Of a DNA stretch of 64,000 nucleotides, positions 1-10,440 are shown piece by piece. The stretch spans positions 45,015,204-45,079,203 of the forward strand of contig NW_022098036.1 in NCBI RefSeq assembly GCF_002288925.2. Reading direction: 5' to 3'. Position 1 is the first letter of the stretch. Every line of letters begins with the position of its first letter. The stretch is from Delphinapterus leucas (lineage: Eukaryota > Chordata > Mammalia > Artiodactyla > Monodontidae). The notes under the pieces were generated by a model. That model saw nothing but the letters and a program-made list of their open reading frames with translations. It made no database searches and had not been told where the DNA came from. A program made the position numbers and the translations under genes.

Positions 1-428
1 TTTGAAACTTCCCCGAAAAGGAAAGGAAAGGTTACTCTCTACTCCCTGCGTTAACTCTTCCCGAGCCGAAAGGCTGAGGCCGTTAAGAAAAAAAAAAGAA
101 AAAAAGGCAGAGTGGTCTCACTCAGGACCTGTAGGCTGGAGTGCCCACCTCCTGCTGGATGGGGAGCCACCTGTCAGAGGGCTGTGGGCGACGGCCGCGG
201 GACCGGAGGGTGAGCGCCGCTGAGCGCAGGCTCAGAGCAGAGAGGCGCAGGAGGTGATGGTCAAATACCCTGGGAGCTGAGGTGGAGGATTCTGGAGGTG
301 ACAGCAAGGAGAGTACGCAACTGCGAAGGGTGCCTGAAGCTTCTGCGCCAACACCAGGCGGGTGGGAGACAGGAAAGGAAGGCAGCGCGGCGGCGCTGCG
401 GGAGGGCTCCGCCGGGGCGGGGGGTGCC
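1..428 (+). promoter_or_regulatory. PPP1R3E: PPP1R3E 5' flank and probable 5' UTR
   Basis: This stretch becomes GC- and CpG-rich from about 180 onward and leads straight into the PPP1R3E start codon at 429. The reading frame is open upstream of 429 but holds no in-frame ATG; its earliest near-start is a GTG at 282. That favours 429 as the true initiation site. A purine-rich A/G run lies at about 88-112. The transcription start cannot be fixed from sequence alone. By synteny the next gene to the left should be BCL2L2, but none of it is visible here. Confidence 0.5.
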
Positions 429-1600
429 ATGTCTCGCGAGCGGTCCCCCCGCACCGACATTCCCCGCAACCTGAGCTTCATCGCCGCGCTGACAGAGCGC
501 GCCTACTACCGCAGCCAGCGGCCCAGCCTCGAGGAGGAGCCGGAGGAGGTGCCAGGCGAAGGCGGGACGCGCCTTGGGGCCCGATCCCGAGCTCCTGCTC
601 TGAGTCGGGAGCGCAGGGCTCGCTCTGCGCCCGCCGGAGGCAGCGGTACCCGGGTGCCCCACAGCCGCAGCCCCGACACCCGTAAGAGAGTGCGTTTCGC
701 CGACGCGCTTGGGCTGGAGCTGGCCGCGGTGCGCCGCTTCCGCCCGGGAGAGCTGCCCCGGGTACCCCGCCACGTGCAGGTCCAGCTGCAGAGGGACGCC
801 CTTCGCCACTTCGCGCCGTGCCAGTCCCGCGCCCGAGGTCTCCAGGTAGGCGGCAGAGGTACGCCCCTTCCCCGTGACCTCCCCAACTTGGCCTCGGCGG
901 GTTTATGGGAGTGGATTTATCTAGGAACACCCATCTCCACCCCGAACCCTGGGCTTGCCCTCGCTCATCCCTTTTGGTGTCCCCATTGGCAGGTGGCTCT
1001 AGGCCACTCTCCCAGCTGGGCTCCCCTCTGACTGCCCGGACGCCGGGGTCGGCCTCCGATTGGTCCCGTGCCTCGCCCTGACCCCGCCCCCTCTCTCTCC
1101 CCTTCCCTCCCTTCTCCTGGGCTCCCTCCTCCCCTTTCCTCCTTTCCCCCTTTCCTCCTTTCCCCCTTTCCCAGCAGGAGGCGCGCGCTGCCCTGGAGCC
1201 GGCCAGCGAGCCTGGCTTCGCGGCCCGCTTGCGGGCGCAGCGAATCTGCCTGGAACGCGCCGAGGCGGGCCCGCTGGGCGTGGCCGGGAGCGCGCGCGTG
1301 CTGGACCTGGCCTACGAGAAGCGCGTGAGCGTGCGCTGGAGCGCCGACGGCTGGCGGACCCAACGCGAGGAGCCCGCCGCCTACGCCGGTCCGGCCCCGC
1401 CCCCGCCGCGCGCCGACCGCTTCGCCTTCCGCCTGCCGGCGCCACCCATTGGTGGCGCCCTGCTTTTCGCCTTGCGCTACCGCGTTAGCGGCCACGAGTT
1501 CTGGGACAACAACGGCGGCCGTGACTATACTCTACGTGGGCCCGAGCACCCGGGCAGTGGTGGAGCCCCGGAGCTACAGGGCTGGATCCACTTTATCTGA
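429..1600 (+). CDS. PPP1R3E: Protein phosphatase 1 regulatory subunit 3E (glycogen-targeting)
   Basis: There are two coding exons, 429-845 and 1178-1600, joined in phase 0 across a 332-bp GT-AG intron. They give 279 residues, the length I recall for the human protein. The family tethers the PP1 catalytic subunit to glycogen and promotes dephosphorylation of glycogen-metabolising enzymes. Visible signatures are the PP1-docking RVxF motif (RVRF, residues 87-90, in an Arg/Ser-rich region) and a C-terminal CBM21 carbohydrate-binding domain at about residues 155-257. That domain includes the WSADGW segment (193-198) and the family-typical EFWDNNGGRDY segment (247-257). ATG 429 is the first in-frame ATG. 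The intron is short, GC/pyrimidine-rich and open in frame to a stop at 1029-1031, so a retained intron would yield a truncated protein lacking CBM21. HOMEZ follows downstream on the same strand. Identity is very likely; the intron 3' edge has two options 3 nt apart. Confidence 0.95.
846..1177 (+). other. PPP1R3E: PPP1R3E intron with NAGNAG acceptor
   Basis: The donor is CAG|GTAGGC at 845/846. The 3' end is a long pyrimidine tract (about 1085-1171) built from repeated CCTTTCC units, ending CCCAGCAG. Acceptor use after 1174 adds one Gln; use after 1177 gives the 279-residue form. Both keep frame. Confidence 0.85.
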
Positions 1601-2484
1601 GACGCCTGCGGCCGACGGCGGAAAAAAATCAAAGGCACCGGGGGGCTGGGGGATCCCGAAGATTCGGTGGGGAGGAATGGGAGAAACCGAGATTGGCGGG
1701 GAGCTGCCTTAGAGAGTCAAGCCCGGGAGGGCGAGGAGGATGGGGGAAACCAAAGGGGTGTGGGGTGTGGGTAGAATCAACGAAAGTTGGGGAGGTTGGG
1801 GTGGATGTGAGTGGAGAAACCCAAGTCATAGAAGGAGGGAGACGGAAAGGGTGCTGGAAGTTTAGAAAAGAAGCAAAAGGACGATAGTGACGTTCTCTTC
1901 CGTGAGTGGGCATTGGGAGAAAGTGAGTAGGTCCGTCCGGCCTAGGCAGCCAAAGGTTGAGGGTGACTCTTTGGGACCGAGGACATATTTTGTGTGAACT
2001 AGGAGCCCACCACAGTTGAAATCATTTAGATTGCTGGCTTATTCCCTCTTCTTACTGGCCTTAGCCACCGCAGGTTCCCCAGCCCTGCCCATCGTAGCTT
2101 TAACTCACCCATAATTGCCTTGCTTAAGTCCCAGGAACTTGGCCATTGCTCCCCAGCCCCTGACATTATGACAGGATTTGCTTGTCACCCCAGCCCCTAG
2201 CTTCAGTCTTCACTGACTGGCTGGGGAGTGATGGCAGGTAGCATCAGAGCTTCTTCCTCCAGCCTCCAGGCAGCCCTGGGGATGAAAATGAAAGTAAAAC
2301 CAACTCCAGGCTTGTCCTTGTAGCCAAATAATGCGGTGCCTAAGGTGTTGGTGCACTCAGGGGCTTCCAGAAAAATGCCAGCCTTACCTTTCTGGGTGCC
2401 TTCTAATGACCTCTAAGCACTTTATGGACTGTATTTGTCAAGAGACAGGTGAATCACAGGATTCCTTCTGCCACAAAAGAAAAG

Positions 2485-2612
2485 GAAGTCACTGACTAGC
2501 TGGATAACTTTGGGCAAGTTGCTTCACCTCTCTGGGCCAGAGTTTCCTCCTTGAGAAACTGCATTTGGATTAGGTGATCTCTTAGGCCCCTTCTTGCTCT
2601 GACATTTTATGA
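2485..2612 (+). repeat. MIR SINE fragment
   Basis: The sense MIR core is recognisable: a 'gataactttgggcaag' type segment followed by 'ctctgggccagagtttcctc' and a trailing 'gcattt...aggtgatctcttaggccc'. It is old and diverged, with no target-site duplication (TSD) visible. Confidence 0.6.
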
Positions 2613-3904
2613 TCTGTGAGGGGCAGAGTGTGGATTAGAAGCCACATTCTCCAGCCTACGTTTGGAGTGCTTACAGTTCAGAACACACAGCACCCCAAGC
2701 GTGTGGTTGGGCCTGAGAATGGCTCTCCAGTTTCTGACACATGTTCCAGAGCCCAGAAAGCATCCAGTCTGCAGCAACCAGCCTGCAGCCTCAGGGTATT
2801 CCAGGGCCTCTTTCAAACCACAGCTCATCCTCTGCCCCTTACTTTTGCTCTTGACCCAACAGACTTCCAGCCTGGGTGCTGTGGGACAGCTTTGGGGAGG
2901 TGCCTCTCTAGGGGAAAATGATGCTTGGGAGCCCCCAAAATGAAACAACGTTGGGGACTTTCTTGAGTATAAAGGATTATAGGTATAAGAAACTGAAAAC
3001 ATTTCAAACCAAGAATCAGAGCACCTTGAAAATTAAATGGTACCAGAAGATGGCAGTCTGCTCCATACCTTGAGCAAGTGAAATGGGAAAGCTGGACTCT
3101 TCTCCCCATTCACATTTATGCCTTATGTCTCTCCTGGTTAACCTCAGCTGGTTGTTTGTTTTTCCTCTCCTCTCACCCTATGTCTAAGCTCTTTGCTTTT
3201 CTCTTTCCTTGTCCCCTTCTCATCACTTTCATTTTTCTTTTAGCATATACGGTATTTACCTTCACTTTCTCTATTTCCATCTGCCTCCCTCTTCATCCTT
3301 GTTGAAGATGAAGGAGTGGAGAACCTACTTCATTTTCTCCAAGACCATGGTTGATCCACCTTCCTCCCTCAGGCTCCGTCTTGACAGTCTTCTAGAAGGG
3401 AGAAGAGGGAAAAGCAGTTCCTGATGCTGCAGATGAACAAGGAGCTCCCAGGTAACCAGCTCCCCACACCCGTTTCTATCTGTTACTGATTTCTCAAAAT
3501 TTTCTGGATTCCCCTTTTATCTCTTAGTGAGCGAGGGTACACGCACACGTGCCCATACATGCGTTCAGAATAGAGTATGGGGCTTATTACCATGCCCCTC
3601 CTCTCCAAATCTTTAATCCTTTGAAGAAAAATGGCTGAAAGAGAGAAACCCTGGGTCATTCCTCAGACAAATGCCCATTTAAGCATCATCTTCACCTGGT
3701 GGAAAAAACAAAGAATTTCATGCATCTTGTGGATCACCCTCAGGTCAAAGTTCCAGCAGAGTGATGAGAGAAAGTGTACTGAAAGCCACCAGCAATATAC
3801 TTTTTAGTCACCAATGAAGAGCCCAAGGGAGGATAATGGAGCGGGAGAGTGGGTCAAGGCTCAGTGTGTGATCATCTCTTGCGTAATGTGTATGCATTAC
3901 TGTT

Positions 3905-4130
3905 ATGTGTATCAGCAGTCGCAAGAGCTCACATTGACTTACGTAGCCACTAAAATCTGGTGTCTTGCATGCTTTATAATCCGCAAAACAACCCTATGAG
4001 TTGAGTAATGTTATTCCTGTTTTAGAGAGAAAACAATTCAGAAAAGCTCGGTAATTTGTGCAAGATCACACAGCTAGTAAATGGCCGAGCTAGGATTGTG
4101 AACCCAGGAAATCTCCAGAGCCTCAGTGCA
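3905..4130 (-). repeat. MIR SINE fragment
   Basis: The antisense MIR signature is present: 'ttttagagagaaaaca', 'gtaatttgtgcaagatcaca' and 'cagctagtaaatggccgagc'. It is diverged; edges are approximate. Confidence 0.6.
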
Positions 4131-5269
4131 TAACCATGATGTCATAATATTATCCTTTAAAAACAAAATTAAAACCTTGCCATTAAAAAAAAAACCTTGG
4201 CACATACCATCTCTTATTAGGAAAAGACCACAGTTTCTAATTGTGCTCTGCCTTCCCATCCTCCCAGCCTCCCCAACTGGCTTGGAGAAGGCAAAGCACC
4301 AAGGGTCCCAAGCTTCATCTGCTATTTCCAGGAGCTTGCTGCTGCTTCCTGTGCCAGTGTCCCGGCTCTGCAGGATCAGCAAGGAACCACTGCGCCTGCG
4401 CCTGCGCCTGCTGGAGAACTTGGGAACCCATTTGAACTCCAGCCTTGCCATACATTGGGATTCTCTCCTGGCCGTAGCCAGTCCTCCACACTTGTTGGTA
4501 TGCTGTGCCCCTTCCTACTACCCCAGCTAGCCTTGAGCAGGCCAATTCCCTAAAGTTTCCACTAGAAGGGTCCCTGACTAGGACAATTGCTGGATGGTCT
4601 GTGCTTGGGCCCTCTCTGGGAACCTGAGTATTACTAAGCAGATAAATGCAAATGGTTGGGGGCAGGGAACAAAGAAGAGTTCATTGTTCCTGAGCTTTTT
4701 CTCTAAGAAGTACCCTGGCTCACCCATGCCCCTATTCTCAGCTTTACAGAGCCAAGACATGAGTCTTCTGGTTCTTCCCATACAGAGCTGCCCCAGGGCC
4801 TGGGGGTAAGCTGCTAGTCTAATCTGACATGGGAAACACTAGGAATTTGGCAGAAACTTCAGAGATTTGTCATGTGTTAGGCGTTGTGGTGGGGACTTTC
4901 CTCTAAAGCCTGATGACTATACGAATGGGGGCAATTTAGGGTATAACCTGTTAGCCATGGACTGGGAAGGGCCATAAGAGAAACCATTGCCATGGTCAGG
5001 GGCTCGGGTCCTTGAAGCAACACAGCAGGAACACTCTTGCCCTTTCCTCTCATCCAGACCTCAGATGTCTTCCTAAGTATTCTTCCTGTTCCTTTGTTTT
5101 CTTTTATGAATACATTATTTCTTTTATGAATATATCATTTCTCTTCACAATAAGCCCTAACTCAACTTGCCAATCTAATCCCACATTCCCTTGCTTCTAA
5201 CTCCTGTGTTTCTCTGGAGCCCCTCTGGATCCTTGCAATGCGCAGGTCATAGAATCCAGAGACCTGAAA

Positions 5270-5412
5270 AGGCTTGTCTTTAGAGATCACTGTGTCCAGA
5301 CTCCTCTAGAGATGAGGACACAGGTCCAGAGATGAGAAGGGACCCCAGCAGGGTCAGAGAATTTGTTAGTGCAACTCCAGATGGGACTTAAACCCAGGCC
5401 TCCTGACCACCT
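5270..5412 (-). repeat. MIR-like fragment
   Basis: An antisense MIR-like pattern is seen ('gatgaggacacaggtccaga' followed by 'gggacttaaacccaggcctc'). It is weaker than the neighbouring MIR copies. Confidence 0.4.
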
Positions 5413-5999
5413 CCCATTCCCAGGCTATGAAACAGGCCTCTCTCCACAGGGTCAGACCCACGATTTTTCATGGCAAGGGACACGTGAGAAATTTTCATTT
5501 TCTGCTTCTAGTTTCCATTCCCTTCCCCGTCCAGGCAGAAAGAGAAACAAAAGGGACTGGTATGTCCCCAGCCTTGGCACTTCTTTCAGTGATATCGCTG
5601 AAGAACAGTGAAGTTGCTAAAACAAACAACAACAACAAAACAACAACTGAATAATCTACCCATTGAATAGCTAACCTGGAGAGGAAATGAAAGTTTGCTA
5701 TTTGAATCCCCCTCAAACCACCGTTCTCGTCAGACCCTTCCCGAGCCTCCCCACCCTCTTCACAGTGCAGCTCTGTACACTGGGCCCCAGACCCACTCGT
5801 ATTGTGCCTCACTTCAGCCTCCTCATGCAACTGCTCTCCTTTCTGGATAAAAGACCTCGTATTTGAAATAAAGTTGAAATATGAAAAGAAAGTATAAGCT
5901 ACTGAGAAGTATTGTTTGTTTGGGGCTGAGGGTGGCAAGAGACCCAGAGGCACCCTGCATTTCTTGGCCATCTCATCTCTTGCAAGTCCTATTCCCTGT

Positions 6000-7424
6000 C
6001 TGCTGGAGTCCTCTGGCTATGCAAAAGGTGGATGGGAAGGAGATGTGGAGGAGTTGGGCGGCCCTGGTATGAGACACCCCTATAGTATCACGGCACCCTT
6101 TTTGGTAGTGGTAGGGAAAGTTACCAGGCCCAGCTCATAGCTCCCTTGCACCCAGCACCAGCTGCTGTTGCAGTTAAAGCGAATAGCTCAGGTGAAGGCC
6201 CCGTGTTTCCCCTTGGTGGGGTGCTTTTCTTAAGGAGGCCATTTAAATTACATTCTGCTCCTTAGGCACTGGAAGGAAAAGCAAAGCCCCTTTTGTCTAT
6301 CAAGGGCAATCCTAAAACAAAGGACAAGAAATATGATGGAGAGGAAAAGCGAGGACCTCTCTGTCTATTTGAAAAAGATCAAGTTCTAACGTAGTATTGA
6401 CTCCCACATCACCTGAATGATGAAAGAGTCCAATTATCCACCAAGTAATGAGACTGTTCCTTATAGGGAAGCCCTAGCCCGAGAATAATCAGATGCATCA
6501 TCATTACATCATAATGGCCAAGTTGTGATGTCACTGCAGAGCACCCACTCTTTAGTACACGCATTGTAATTGAAACCGGATATGCTGAAGGGTAGAGTCA
6601 GCATGAGGAGCAGATCCCCAAGAAGAGGTAAGTGGGGGCTTTCCATGGGTTCCCTCCATGGCTTATCACCTAGGGTCTCTCTGTGGCCCTAATGTCTTTC
6701 CAGACTTCTCATATCTTAGTTTGGTGGTAGGTTTGTCTGAAATCTCTCTTCTGCAAACTCCATTGCAGCTTTTGCTATCCCAAATCCTCAATACTTGCAG
6801 TTGTGACGACTGGTCAGCCCTCACGTCTGTTTTTTAGGACAGAGCGCAGAACACTGGAGCAGGGTTTCCCTAACTGGGGCAGAAACTCACCATATCTGTT
6901 TCGTTAGTCCCAGGGATAGATCCAAGTTTTCGGTTGTCTGAAGCATACAACTTTTGGGGCCTTTTTCAAGTAAAATAAATATTTCAGAATGAGAAAAGAT
7001 ATTTTAAAAATTATAACTTTAAAAAAGCTGACAAATATCACAATATCACAAAATCAAGAAAAATAACATTTTTAAAATTACCTATGTGGCAAACCTAAAT
7101 ATTTTTCCCCACAATTTTGTTTTTGGCTGCATGCTCTTTGATAGTCTTTTTATATGATGATTATAGATAATTTTTCCGTAAAGAGATAATTCCATCTCCA
7201 TGATCACTTTTAAAAAATTCTTGATAATTAAAAAAAATTTCACCTTCACACCTTGTAAGTAATAGTGTCACATAATTTGGGGGGACTTTTGTCAAACTTG
7301 GAAAAACACTACCAAATGTCTTTAGTATATGTGGTGTAAGATTTTGGAGCATTTTCAAATTTGCAATAATGAATAACATAAACTCTGAATTTTTGACATT
7401 GGGAGTATTCCTGGAAGCTGTATG
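6000..7424. other. Intergenic, no gene recognised
   Basis: No coding exon is supported. At 6500-6640 a non-repetitive patch contains TGATGTCAC (CRE-like half site, about 6527) and ends in a donor-like AAGAAGAG|GTAAGT near 6628, but no open frame or acceptor pairing makes it an exon. From 6950 to 7420 the DNA is A/T-rich and probably an unrecognised old repeat. Confidence 0.35.
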
Positions 7425-7808
7425 TATTAAGTTTGTTAGAGCTGCCATAACAAAATACTTAGACCGGGTGGCTTAAACAGTGGAAATTCTCTCACGGTTT
7501 TGAGGCTAGAAACCTGAGATCCAGGTGTTGGCAGGGTTGATTTCACTCTGAGGTTCCTCTCTCTTGGCTTGTGGATAGCCATCTTCTCCCTATATCTTCA
7601 CATGGTCCTACCTGCATGTCTGCCTCCAAATTTCCTCTTATTATAAGGACAGCAGTTATACTGAATTAGGACTCACCCTAAAGACCTCATTATAATTTAA
7701 TTACCTCTGCATAGACCTTATCTCTAAATATGGTTACATTCTGAGGTACTGGGAGTTAGGACTTTAACATATGAATTTTAGCAGGACACAGTTCAGCCCA
7801 TAACACTG
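7425..7808 (-). repeat. MLT1-type LTR (ERVL-MaLR)
   Basis: The antisense MLT1 layout is clear: 'tagagctgccataacaaaat', 'gggtggcttaaacag', 'gagatccaggtgttggcagg', 'atcttcacatggtcctacct', 'aaagacctcattataattta', and finally 'gttcagcccataaca'. It is a solo, diverged, ancient LTR with no internal retroviral coding sequence beside it. Confidence 0.8.
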
Positions 7809-9900
7809 TAATTACTATTTATTCACAGAAGTAACTGCAAATCACAGATGTGTAACTCCTACACCCAAACTAAATGTATTCCCAGCTCAACTTCGTTAGT
7901 CAATCCCCAAATGCCCGTGGCCTCTTCATTGCCACTGGACAAAAGGAGAAGTGTGATGGAGGAGGAGTCAGAAAGGAAAGAGACATCAGTCTTGACCAAC
8001 TGCAGTTTAAATTTTTTTTCTCAAATTCTACAAAAACCTATGATCATATTAACACATTGCTGGGACTCCTCCCATGCTTTGGAAGAGTTCTGTGCGAGAG
8101 AGGGCCCTTCCTCCAACTTCCTTAGCTATTAGGTCATTGTGTGTCTGGTCAGTCCTGCTATATTTCTGAGCCATGCAAAGGGAGAGGGAGTTTTCACCAA
8201 AGATTAAGGATGATGTGGTAAATCCACATTCTTCAGCACTAGTCCCTGGAAGAGCTGGGATGATTACTGTCTTGCTGAAGGTGGGACCCTCCCTTCTCTG
8301 ATAATGTCAAGTCTGGACCTCTTCCTCTCTTCCACTCCCCCACCCCAGTCCACTCTATCTTCTAAAGTGTTAGGGTGATAGCTGATTCATTTTGCTGTAC
8401 AGCAGAAACTAACACAACATTGTAAAGCAACTATACTCCAATAAAAATTAATAAAACACAAAAAATAAAGTGTTAGGGTGAAACCCACATAAAGGAGGGA
8501 GGCTTCAACCTGTTATCCAGAACTGGGGCAGAGGAGTTTTTTCTTTCCTTGGATTCTTCCTCCCTTAAATCTGTCTTTGATTATTTCTCCCTACACCTGA
8601 ATTGGGAGTGAGTATCCTTCTGAGACAAGAAATGTGACTGAGTTGTCTACCTTTCATAATTCCCAGCCCATGATCTGTGATGCCCAGAGTGACTGACTGA
8701 ACCCTCCAGGGGCAGCCACTAAATTTTCACAGTTCCTGCCTGGCTTTCCAGCCAAATAAGCGTGAGTTCTTCCGGGTCAATCCAGTTTCATTGTTTGGAT
8801 TATAAAACAATAAGCTCTCCATCGACAACTGAGGGCTGCCTGCTGCCTACAGTGTTTCACTTTTCCCTTCCTTCGTTACATACAAACCATTGGCGTATTG
8901 TAATAAGTCATGATTTAGGAGAAGTTCTGTATGTACCACCAGCCCTGGCTTAAACCCTCAGGGATCAAAAGTTTCTAATTCTAAAGCTGAGAATATTCTT
9001 TCTGTTGCTTACTCCTATCATGTTTTTGCAGGATACTAGTTTGAAGGGCATGGCTCTTAGGAGTTGAGATTGTTACTAAATGTATTGAGGGAGAGAGGGG
9101 AGGAAGGGGCAAATGCAGGGCCAGCAACAGAAAATGGGGCTTCAAGCTGAATTAGAGATATATTTCTCATGCTTGGCAACCTTGAAAGAGCTCTTGACCT
9201 TAGACTGGAGCAATGAAGAATCAGAAGTAGCGATTATGGTGGTTGACTTTTAGGGGGTACAGGGGGAGTGGCGAGATCTGTGGAATACAGGGCAAAGTCT
9301 GAAATTGTTTTATAAGTTATTGTCGGTATATAAGCTATTGTGACCTAAATAATACAAGAGGAGACTAGCATGAGAACAGAAGACTCACTTCAGAAAGTAT
9401 CGTTCCCAAGTTTTAGTCAGAAGACTGAGAATCCTAACTATACAAACCTTTGGCCCAGAATTTCGGTGTGGAATACTGTTTCGGTGGAAAGACCATTTTA
9501 TCGCACTCCCTTTCTTTACAACAAAAACCAAGGTCCCCAAATATGAGGCACATTTCCAGGTCCTCTTTACTAGGGCGGAGGGGGTGGGTAAGTCCGAACG
9601 AGGTGACCTCCTCTAGCACTTCGTCTTTGAGAACACCTGTCTGGTGACAGCTGGACCCGGGAAGTGGCCGAAGGTGCCGGGCTGCTAGGATCCTCGTCTT
9701 TAAGGGTGTCCAAGACATTTGATCCATCTCGAGAACAAGTTCCCGGTTGCTCTAGGCGCTTCGTTTACAGTGACGCTGCTGACAGCGGCTGGGCCCTCGT
9801 CTGGGAACGCGCGTCTCCTGTGTGAGACTGGCAAAGGGATACTGAAAAAGTCTTCCTTCCGAAGGAAACAAATGGGGAGTAGTTATAGGCGGTCTGGACA
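7809..9900. other. Intergenic, no gene recognised
   Basis: Apart from the small L1 3' fragment at 8379-8466, I see no gene or recognisable repeat. Composition turns GC-richer from about 9550 as the HOMEZ promoter is approached. Confidence 0.4.
8379..8466 (+). mobile_element. 5'-truncated L1 3' end with TSD
   Basis: The segment is the last ~80 bp of a cetartiodactyl L1 ('tgctgtacagcagaaactaa' through 'actccaataaaaa') plus an A-rich tail. It is flanked by a perfect 15-bp duplication AAAGTGTTAGGGTGA at 8364-8378 and 8467-8481, showing target-primed insertion. Confidence 0.85.
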
Positions 9901-10440
9901 GTTCAGCAAACTGCTGTGAATTTCTTGGGGAATTCCAGGAGGAACATTGCCCAGTGGACCCCGAAGATCCGGCGCCCACAAGGCGAGGGTTGGGAGGGGG
10001 TACCATTCACTGCATCCTAGCCCGGGGGGACATCTTCTCTGCCCCACGCAGCCAATAGCCACCCCGGCTGAGGCCCACGGAGCCAATAGCCGACTTCAAC
10101 CGAGGCCCACGCAGCCAATGGCCGGCCCAGTCTGTTCCGCCGGGGCCCGCCCGCCTGCGTTCACCAATCAGGACTCGGACCACCTTGGCACCGCCCCTGG
10201 AGCCCGCCCCACCCATCCGCCCCGCCTCCAACTCGCTGAAGCAGGGCTGGGCTAGACGGGCGCGCTTTCGGGGGCGGGGGGGGGGGGCAGTCCCGGTCCC
10301 AGCCCTCCGCGCGGGTGGGCTCGGAGCAGGCCGCACCGGGCAGCAACCCCACTCTCACCCCGGAGGCCCCCTGCCCTTTCTCCCCCTTTCCCCCCGGCCC
10401 ATGGTGCGAGGCTGGGAGCCGCCGCCCGGGCCGGACTGCG
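9900..10440 (+). promoter_or_regulatory. HOMEZ: HOMEZ CpG-rich promoter with CCAAT array
   Basis: A GC- and CpG-rich block ends at the HOMEZ first coding exon. It contains CCAAT boxes at 10052-10056, 10083-10087, 10115-10119 and 10164-10168, all on the plus strand. The first three lie in a tandem 31-32 bp repeat. No TATA box is obvious. G-rich runs include a near-continuous G tract at about 10270-10287. CCAAT boxes are known binding sites for NF-Y; that NF-Y acts here is inference. Confidence 0.8.
10042..10134 (+). repeat. Three-copy 31-32 bp tandem repeat, one CCAAT per copy
   Basis: Copies begin at about 10042, 10073 and 10105. Each starts CCCACG(C/G)AGCCAAT followed by (A/G)GCC and closes near a CGAG/TGAG or CCAG block. 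CCAAT-to-CCAAT distances are 31 and 32 bp, close to three turns of B-DNA. Confidence 0.85.

Larger units (their letters stand above)
1601..6000 (+). other. Probable PPP1R3E 3' UTR and downstream flank
   Basis: No coding exon is supported here. The sequence after the stop is G-rich to about 1900, then of ordinary composition with MIR copies. One AATAAA hexamer on the plus strand, at 5867-5872, is a possible distal polyadenylation signal for a long PPP1R3E 3' UTR. I cannot show where the transcript really ends. Small open frames in this stretch have no recognisable domain and are treated as chance. Confidence 0.35.

Noticed and set aside
282..428. N-terminal extension of PPP1R3E upstream of 429
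   Set aside because: The frame is open but begins at GTG with no in-frame ATG, and the family N-terminus is MSRER at 429.
3420..3470. Exon-like text 'gctgcagatgaacaaggagc' followed by CCAG|GTAACC
   Set aside because: No matching acceptor or continued frame; probably chance within the PPP1R3E 3' flank.
6590..6640. Possible extra exon ending AAGAAGAG|GTAAGT
   Set aside because: Only a donor-like match; no acceptor, frame or family similarity supports it.
7425..7808. Possible intact endogenous retrovirus at the MLT1 LTR
   Set aside because: Only a single decayed LTR is present; no internal coding region or second LTR was found nearby.
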